Positions 58,724 to 64,000 of a stretch of 64,000 nt of DNA are shown piece by piece. How positions within the stretch are numbered: position 1 is the stretch's first letter; every line of letters starts with the position of its first letter. This DNA comes from Emiliania huxleyi CCMP1516 (taxonomy: Eukaryota > Haptophyta > Isochrysidales > Noelaerhabdaceae): positions 363,771-427,770 of the forward strand of contig NW_005195300.1 in NCBI RefSeq assembly GCF_000372725.1, written 5' to 3'. Under the pieces are notes generated by a model. That model was not told the DNA's origin. It saw nothing but the letters and a program-made list of their open reading frames with translations, and searched no databases. Made by a program: the position numbers and the translations under genes.

Positions 58724-59548
58724 ATGGAAAACACAGGCTCTTCGCCGCTCCTCGCCGAGGGCCGGCACATCGCGGGCCCCGCGACCGACTTCAAGGACCA
58801 CTTCTTCGACGGCCAAGACGTGCTCAAGACGTACGAGATCGATTACGACGCGGTTGCCGCCTTCGATACAGAGGTCGCATGGTCCAACTTCGTCGGCATG
58901 GCGTTCTTCCCACCCACGCTACCGTTCGCGCTGCTCGGATGCGCAACGTACTCATGCCTCACCGTTCCAAACGTCCGTGATGCGACCAACGCCACGCATC
59001 TCGCCATCACACGCGATGGCATCAAGTACGTCGTGGACCGCCACCACGCCGCATGCCGTCTCGACTGCCAGGAGAGGGGCCGCACCTCGAAGACAATTCC
59101 ATTCGACAAGATGACCGACTGCGACATCGAGGAGCCGGCAGGCTCGGTGGGCGCGTGCTGCTACTTGGTGCCGCGCACGTTCAAGGTCGTTCACGTCGAC
59201 ACGGCCTCGTCGGGTTTCGTAGCCTCGTCAAGCGATGGGCCAGCCGTGGAGAAGCACGAGTTGACGCTGCGCGGGCTCAAGGACCCCGACCTCTTCAAGA
59301 GCGATGTCTGGGCGATGAAGCGCGGCGAGCCGGTGGACGGTGTCGACGGCACCGTCGCCCCGATGGCCGTATCGATGCATCGTGGCGGTGACGCGCCGCC
59401 GAGCCGCTTCCCACTGTCGTCGGTCCCCTCGGACGGCACCAAGGTGCTCGCGCCGCTGCTCGAGGAGCAGACGTCTCTGCTCAAGGACCTCCTCGCCGCG
59501 CAGCGAGAGACCAACGAGCTGCTCAAGGCGGGCCGGCCCGTCCAGTGA
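58724..59548 (+). CDS. membrane-associated PH-like (bPH-type) protein
   Basis: 274 residues from MENTGSSPLLAEG. An upstream Met at 58691 is in frame. A hydrophobic hairpin (FVGMAFFPPTLPFALLGC) is followed by a beta-rich domain: THLAITRDGIKYVVDRHH, GRTSKTIPFDKMTDCDIEE, PRTFKVVHVDTASS, with the strand order of bacterial-type PH domains. A Pro/Ser linker and a C-terminal helix (LLEEQTSLLKDLLAAQRETN) suggest oligomerisation. Similar proteins of unknown function occur in several protist groups. Confidence 0.65.
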   Translation: MENTGSSPLLAEGRHIAGPATDFKDHFFDGQDVLKTYEIDYDAVAAFDTEVAWSNFVGMAFFPPTLPFALLGCATYSCLTVPNVRDATNATHLAITRDGIKYVVDRHHAACRLDCQERGRTSKTIPFDKMTDCDIEEPAGSVGACCYLVPRTFKVVHVDTASSGFVASSSDGPAVEKHELTLRGLKDPDLFKSDVWAMKRGEPVDGVDGTVAPMAVSMHRGGDAPPSRFPLSSVPSDGTKVLAPLLEEQTSLLKDLLAAQRETNELLKAGRPVQ

Positions 59549-59889
59549 TGAGGCGCCGAATCCCGTGGACGCCTGTGGCGACGTGCCACTCTTGCGATGT
59601 GAGCTGCGCCGGGTCGAGTCCGGTCCGCATGCCCACACACTGTGATCTGTGATCTGTGTCGGACTGTCGTTTCGTCGTGCGTCGTGTCAAAAGTGCCATG
59701 TGTGTTCATTCAGTCTCCAATAGCAGTGCGCGATACTCGACCCCGACCGCCGGCCGAAACAGCCGCGTCCAACCCGACCTGCGGCCGGCCGAAAATCATT
59801 TTCAGTGTATGTAGCTCTTACGTACATTCCCGGAGGAGCACTGCTGACGGATTTTGTGCGCGGACTTGTATCTAGATACGCCCGCGAAT

Positions 59890-60130
59890 ATTTCTCAGAT
59901 TTATTTTGCATGACCCCTGAAGGGTAAGGCTTAGGGTGGGCGAGGGCTAACACCACACGCTCCTCTCCTTAAAATCCCTGTGTGGTGGCGGCGTGCCGTC
60001 CTCCCATCCCTCCCTTGGGTTGTCTGTTTTCTTTCTTTCTTTTTTTATACGTACAAGACAGTAGATAGACAGAGTAGAAGGATCTCCGACCGCGTACCTC
60101 CGTCTATATATCTGTGGTACATGATGGTAC
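59890..60130 (-). repeat. 3' flank of the BTB gene with LINE tail
   Basis: On the minus strand the BTB stop is followed by about 90 bases of unique flank, then a GAAA tract and the antisense LINE tail (CCAAGGGAGGGATGGGAGGA to GTTAGCCCTCGCCCACCC), then CTTCAGGGGTCATGCAAAAT. The whole block is repeated in inverted orientation at 53460-53748. Confidence 0.8.
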
Positions 60131-60154
60131 AATACCGCCGCCACCTTGCCTCTC

Positions 60155-62026
60155 TCAAAAGGCAGTGGCGAAGATCGCCTCGGCGGGGTCCACCGCCGCC
60201 ACTTTGTCGTCCTTGCAGTACTTGCGGCGCTTGGCGCGCGGCACGTCGTCGGTGTCGTCGGGCAGCACGCCCTCGATCAGGCGGTGCCTGGTGGGCACGA
60301 AAGTCGTCACCGCCGACGCAGGCTTGACCTGCAGCGCGAGCGCCTCCTTGATCAGCTGGGCCACCACCGCGTTGCCCTGCTGCAGCCTCTTGAGCGCGGC
60401 GGAGGGGCGAAGCAGTGAGACGAGCGGGAAGCGCACGAGCGGCATCACGCGGCTCACTACTTCCTCCGTGCGGCCCGCACGCGACGCCCAGCGCAGGGCG
60501 TGCTCGAGGACGGCGCTCTCACTGGCCACGACGAGCTTGTCCTGCGCGAGCACCATCGAGAAGGACGCTGCGTCGAGCTCAAACAGGCTGCCGTCCGCGA
60601 CGGCCTTAGGGAGGAACACTGCCGTCAGCTCGGCGAGCGCGTGGCACGCGGAGCCGAGATGGCGGAGCCGCGATGGCGGGGATGCCACGGGCAGCGCCGC
60701 GTGCATGGCGTCCCGAAGCCGCGTCCGCAGAGTGTTGACGCCGCCCGACGTGTCCAGCCCCCGCTCGCTGAGCTGCTCCTTGAGCGCGCTCGTGTCGGCG
60801 GCCGCGGCGTTAAAGTCGCACGCGTGCGCGCGCAAGCAGAGGAGCAGCTCGGCGGGGGAAAGGGGCTCGTTGACGCTCTCGGTGGCGAGGAGCCACATGT
60901 TGAGGACGTCGGCCTTGCGCTGCCGTGCGGGGACGGTCACCGTGCCGCGAACGGTGATCTTGCCCTCTACGGCGGCGGTCGGGATCTCCTGGGGTGAGAG
61001 GAAGTCATGCCAGCCGAAGCCCTGCCCCGCCGGCAACGTAGACATCCCGGCATCGTTGTCGCCCCTCCACTCCTTGTTGTTGGCTTTGATGGCGAACTCC
61101 ACCTGCTTGCCCGCGACGTGCCCCACGTTCTTCATGTAGAGGGTGAGAGAACTGTCGTCGCGCTTCTGGGCGCCCAGCCAATGCTCGTCAAACTTGACTC
61201 CATCTCGGTCGCGAGGCCGCCAAACGAGGTCTTTGCTCAGCGGGCCGAAGAAATCGATTTGGCTGCCGGTGTAGCCGGGCGACGTGATGTCAATGGCGAG
61301 GTCCGGCACGGTCACCGTGTCCTCCTTGACGTGGCTGACAACCTCGAGGATGGAGCTGAGGCCCAGCGTCTTGAAGGCGGGCTGCAGCGCGCCCATCGGC
61401 ATGAGGCGTGCAAGCGCCGCCGCGGCATCCTCGCGCAGCTTCTGCCAGCCTGCGCTCGCGGCGTCAGCCTCGACGTGCTTGTCGGCGGCGGCGAGGACCA
61501 GCGCCGCCGAGCGTGCGTCCAACTTGTTTCGCAGGGCAAACGCTGTGGAGCGAAACACTGCGCCGAGCTCCCACCGAGCCGCGAGCTCGCAGGCGCCGAG
61601 CAGGACGACCGCATCCGCCTCGTCGTCTGCGCAGGCCGCGCAGTGTAGCGACTTCATGACGTGCTCGAGGACAGAGAGCGTCGCCTCCGTCTTGATGGTG
61701 CCACTCTGAGCCTCGGCAGTGTGCGCGGCGAACATGCGCTCCAGGACGCGCGAGTTGCTTGTGAGCACGTGCCGCAGCGCAGGAACGGCAGTATTGCCAT
61801 CGAGAGAGAGCAGCTTGACGTCGGGCCTGAAGCTGAGCTGTGCCAGCGTTCGGCCTTGCTCTTGCTGCCGGCGCAGCTCGTCTTGCAAACGGGTCACCTC
61901 CTGCATGACTTCGCTCTCAACCGCATCCACGCGCGAGTTGAAGTTGTTAACCTCGGCTGAGCGCTGCCGCACGGCTCGGAGCCTGACGAGGCTGGCGGCG
62001 AGGCTCTCTGGGAGGCCCTGCTGCAT
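60155..62026 (-). CDS. BTB / MATH-like / SAP / BACK protein
   Basis: 623 residues in one exon from MQQGLPESLAASLV. Order: coiled coil (about 15-60); BTB/POZ (about 68-200: DVKLLSLDGNTAVPALRHVL, SNSRVLERMF, ADAVVLLGACELAARWELGA); MATH-like beta sandwich (about 245-370: VPDLAIDITSPGYTGSQI, SLTLYMKNVGHVAGKQVEFA); SAP motif (about 415-445: LKEQLSERGLDTSGGVNTLR); BACK helices (about 480-560: FSMVLAQDKLVVASESAVLE, VSRVMPLVRFPLVSLLRP); charged tail ending [20 protein letters not shown] proteins usually recruit cullin-3 to substrates; the SAP motif suggests chromatin or nucleic-acid contact. The frame stays open upstream of the Met through KSVFFRQVFRHQDYL into a Gly-rich region broken by a LINE at 62101-62210, so the original start lay near 62500-62690. 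Confidence 0.88.
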   Translation of the reverse strand: MQQGLPESLAASLVRLRAVRQRSAEVNNFNSRVDAVESEVMQEVTRLQDELRRQQEQGRTLAQLSFRPDVKLLSLDGNTAVPALRHVLTSNSRVLERMFAAHTAEAQSGTIKTEATLSVLEHVMKSLHCAACADDEADAVVLLGACELAARWELGAVFRSTAFALRNKLDARSAALVLAAADKHVEADAASAGWQKLREDAAAALARLMPMGALQPAFKTLGLSSILEVVSHVKEDTVTVPDLAIDITSPGYTGSQIDFFGPLSKDLVWRPRDRDGVKFDEHWLGAQKRDDSSLTLYMKNVGHVAGKQVEFAIKANNKEWRGDNDAGMSTLPAGQGFGWHDFLSPQEIPTAAVEGKITVRGTVTVPARQRKADVLNMWLLATESVNEPLSPAELLLCLRAHACDFNAAAADTSALKEQLSERGLDTSGGVNTLRTRLRDAMHAALPVASPPSRLRHLGSACHALAELTAVFLPKAVADGSLFELDAASFSMVLAQDKLVVASESAVLEHALRWASRAGRTEEVVSRVMPLVRFPLVSLLRPSAALKRLQQGNAVVAQLIKEALALQVKPASAVTTFVPTRHRLIEGVLPDDTDDVPRAKRRKYCKDDKVAAVDPAEAIFATAF

Positions 62027-62100
62027 CAGATAGTCTTGATGGCGGAAGACCTGCCGAAAGAAAACACTTTTTCTGCGCGCACCGCCTCCGCCCCCACCGC

Positions 62101-62210
62101 TCGACGGCTAGCGCATCACACTCCTCTCCTTAAAATCCCTGTGTGGTGGCGGCGTGCCGTTCTCCCATCCCTCCCTTGGCCTGTCTGTTTTCTTTCTTTC
62201 TTTCTGCCCC
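62101..62210 (+). mobile_element. 110-bp LINE tail inserted in the BTB gene 5' coding region
   Basis: Element sense is plus: CACACTCCTCTCCTTAAAAT, CCCTGTGTGGTGGCGGCGTG, ending in a TTTC tract. The 12-bp target duplication GCCCCCACCGCT is at 62089-62100 and 62211-62222. On the minus strand the frames on either side (GIGGRSAWCGASGAAPRPSG upstream, GGGGGGARRKSVFFRQV downstream) are in register across the duplication, so it hit a Gly-rich coding region. Confidence 0.8.
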
Positions 62211-62686
62211 CACCGCTGGAACGGCCGCTGGGTCGAGGGGCCGCCCCTGAGGCTCCACACCAAGCGCTGCGGCCGCCAATACCGCCGCCGTACCCGCCAC
62301 CCCCGCCACCGCCTCCGCCCCCGCCGCCGGCGTGGCGGTCACCGTACGGACCCGCGCGGACCTGGGGGAACCCGGAGCCGCCCCGTCGGAGGTTGAGGTT
62401 GGAGTACCCGGGGGAGGGGACCGAGGGGGGAAATGATAACGGGTACGCCGGCGAGCCGGGGTGGTGGTTCGACACCGAGTTTGAAAGATCTGTTTCTCTA
62501 CGTCTCTCTTCACAGGAAAATCCTGTGAAGAAAAGCGGAGAAAAATGAGAAACCTTTCTGCCTCGGCTTCCGTCGGTATACTCCGAAGCGTGCGATGGAT
62601 TTGCCACCTTGACGCCTTGATCCAACACGTTGGCGATCCAGGACGCGTTGGCGATCCAGGACGCCCAAAGCCCTCACCGTTTGCCA

Positions 62687-64000
62687 ATGGCCTTCACACT
62701 GGCCTTCCTAGTCTCCGCTGTTGCCGCACGCCGGTCGAGCATCTCGAGCCCGACAGCTTTCGTCAACACCTCTCTTCCCCGCGCTGGCGGTGAGCGGCGG
62801 GCGATTGACAGACCGGCAAACGCTTCTCGAGCCACAAGCCAGGAGCACAAGATCGAGGCACCGCCCGATGCGGTGGCCACCCCTCGTGGGTCGACTGACC
62901 TCTTCTCCTTCTCGAGTGAGATTCCCGACTGGCGGGGCGCCTGCGCCTCCGTTGACCGCGCCGACCTCGAGGTCGAGCAGGTCGAGCTCGAGCGGAGTGA
63001 CCAGGCATCGGCGACCCGCAGTGCACTCGCCACGTCGCCGCACTGCGTATTCGCCCACCCTTCGCCCCTCTAGAACACCTCATGCGCCGCTCTACCCTGC
63101 CCTGACTGCTCTGAGCGCTGCCCTGACTGCTCTGAGCGGCATTCGCTTCTATCACTCATCGCGCCTCCTCCTGCGCGCCTGACGGAACCCCCCCCTCTCC
63201 CTTCTCAGGGAGAGAGCGAGGCACCCGACATGGACACGACCGGCAGCGCTCCCTGGTACCGCCTTGTGGGTTCCCTCGTGCTCGAGTCCGGGGAGCCACC
63301 CGGCTGCTGGGCCGCCCCTGGCATGGAGCGCGCGGACCAGGCGATCAGCGTGGACCAGGCGATCAGCGTGAACCAGGCGATCAGCGTGGACCAGGCGATC
63401 AGCGTTGCTCTCTGCCGCGCCGCCGCATCGCGTATCGCCAACCCGTCACACCCCTCTGGCCTGCCTGCCGCACGGCCTGCCCTGCGTGCCCTGCCAAGCC
63501 ACTCGCTTTCACTCATCGCGCCTCTTCCAGCGTGCGTGACGGACTGTCGCACGCGCTTGCCTTTCCGCAGGCGGAGATCAACACGGCCGAGACGAACACG
63601 GCCGGCAGCTCTCCCCTCCTCATCGGTGCCCTCATGGGGTGCCTGGGCTTCTCTGTCGTGGCGCTGTCGTGGAGCGGCTCCTCGGCCAGCAAGACTGGCC
63701 CCGACAAGGTCGACGGCCAGAAGCGCTCGAGGCGCGCCAAGGAGAACGAGGTCGTGGCACTGACTGGCAGCACTCAGATCTTCTTCTTCTTCTTCTACTT
63801 TGTCGCAATGGTCGGCTTGTGCGGCGTGGCCTACGAGGCCTTGAACACTCGGGGGCGCGGCGCCATGTCGGGTCTCCTATCCGTCAACAGCATCGTGCCC
63901 GACTCGTGTGCGGCCGACGCAGCTTGGCAGGCCCGGAGGCTGGTCGAGACGGGCCTCGTCGGCGCGGGAGCCTTGCGGCTCGGGCGAGTCGCCTCGCTCC
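62687..64000 (+). CDS. plastid-type membrane protein, runs off the window
   Basis: Start MAFTLAFLVSAVAARRSSIS, then SPTAFVNTSLPRAGG: a signal peptide plus a Ser/Arg transit-like stretch, as expected for secondary-plastid import. Exon 1 continues through a charged region (DRADLEVEQVELERSDQASA). Exon 2 begins after CCCTTCTCAG (about 63210) with SEAPDMDTTGSAPWYRLVGS and includes a 15-base tandem that encodes ISVDQA-type repeats (63340-63405) or belongs to the following intron. Exon 3 follows CCTTTCCGCAG (about 63570): AEINTAETNTAGSSPLLIGA, one helix (MGCLGFSVVALSW), a basic loop and a second helix (IFFFFFYFVAMVGLCGVAYE), continuing to the window end. Family unknown. Confidence 0.6.

Noticed and set aside
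62036-62548. Pro-rich protein on the plus strand
   Set aside because: The first third is LINE tail and the Pro run is the complement of a Gly-rich region in register with the BTB gene; the minus-strand reading explains more.

Overview
This window looks like nuclear DNA of a unicellular alga, most probably a haptophyte. That is an inference from the sequence. The DNA is very GC-rich and low in complexity. Many introns are small, and a large share start with GC instead of GT. There are ankyrin proteins whose C-terminal block I associate with haptophyte ankyrin families. At least two proteins begin with a signal-peptide-like leader followed by a basic, Ser/Ala-rich stretch, as expected for import into a secondary red plastid. 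The telomere-type repeat present is CCCTAA. The assembly has one 100-base gap at 53749-53848.

Layout. 1-3600: retroelement and repeat debris, no intact gene. 3.6-10.1 kb: an ankyrin gene, a phosphoinositide phospholipase C fused to a HET-like domain and leucine-rich repeats, and a calmodulin-like gene. 11.6-13.2 kb: nested LINE fragments. 13.3-14.8 kb: a MORN-repeat membrane protein. 15-17 kb: repeat debris. 17.2-20.6 kb: a secreted Cys-rich protein and an F-box/Kelch protein. 21.2-22.1 kb: a small DNA transposon. 22.5-23.3 kb: a TFIIS N-terminal-domain protein. 23.7-26.4 kb: a non-autonomous element with long inverted arms that contains a sulfatase exon. 26.5-28.8 kb: an unusual membrane-anchored protein with LPMO-like, cupredoxin and rhodanese domains. 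29.2 kb: a thaumatin-like fragment. 31.1-37.8 kb: a repeat-swollen gene with several PH domains. 38.5-39.5 kb: an Orai-like channel candidate. 40.5-44.0 kb: an intronless SNF2/RING protein. 44.2-45.6 kb: a GC-poor beta-helix protein. 45.8-47.1 kb: a LINE fragment. 47.1-48.4 kb: two unknown genes. 48.9-54.3 kb: an eleven-exon organellar translation factor IF-2. 55.3-57.2 kb: a second ankyrin gene. 58.0-64.0 kb: a LIM fragment, a membrane PH-like protein, a BTB/MATH-like/SAP/BACK protein, and the 5' part of a plastid-type membrane protein that runs off the window.

The genes do not form an operon-like system. PLC, the calmodulin-like protein and the Orai-like protein would all fit calcium/phosphoinositide signalling, but they are not adjacent.

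The most unusual signal is how introns seem to arise here. Several introns are flanked by direct copies of exon sequence that contain the splice junction. One of these holds a tract of telomeric repeat. Several others share a short palindromic core of about 40 nt in different genes. Another intron is a truncated LINE lying antisense inside the IF-2 gene. The two most unusual proteins are the PLC-C2-HET-like-LRR fusion and the LPMO-like/cupredoxin/rhodanese/TM fusion.
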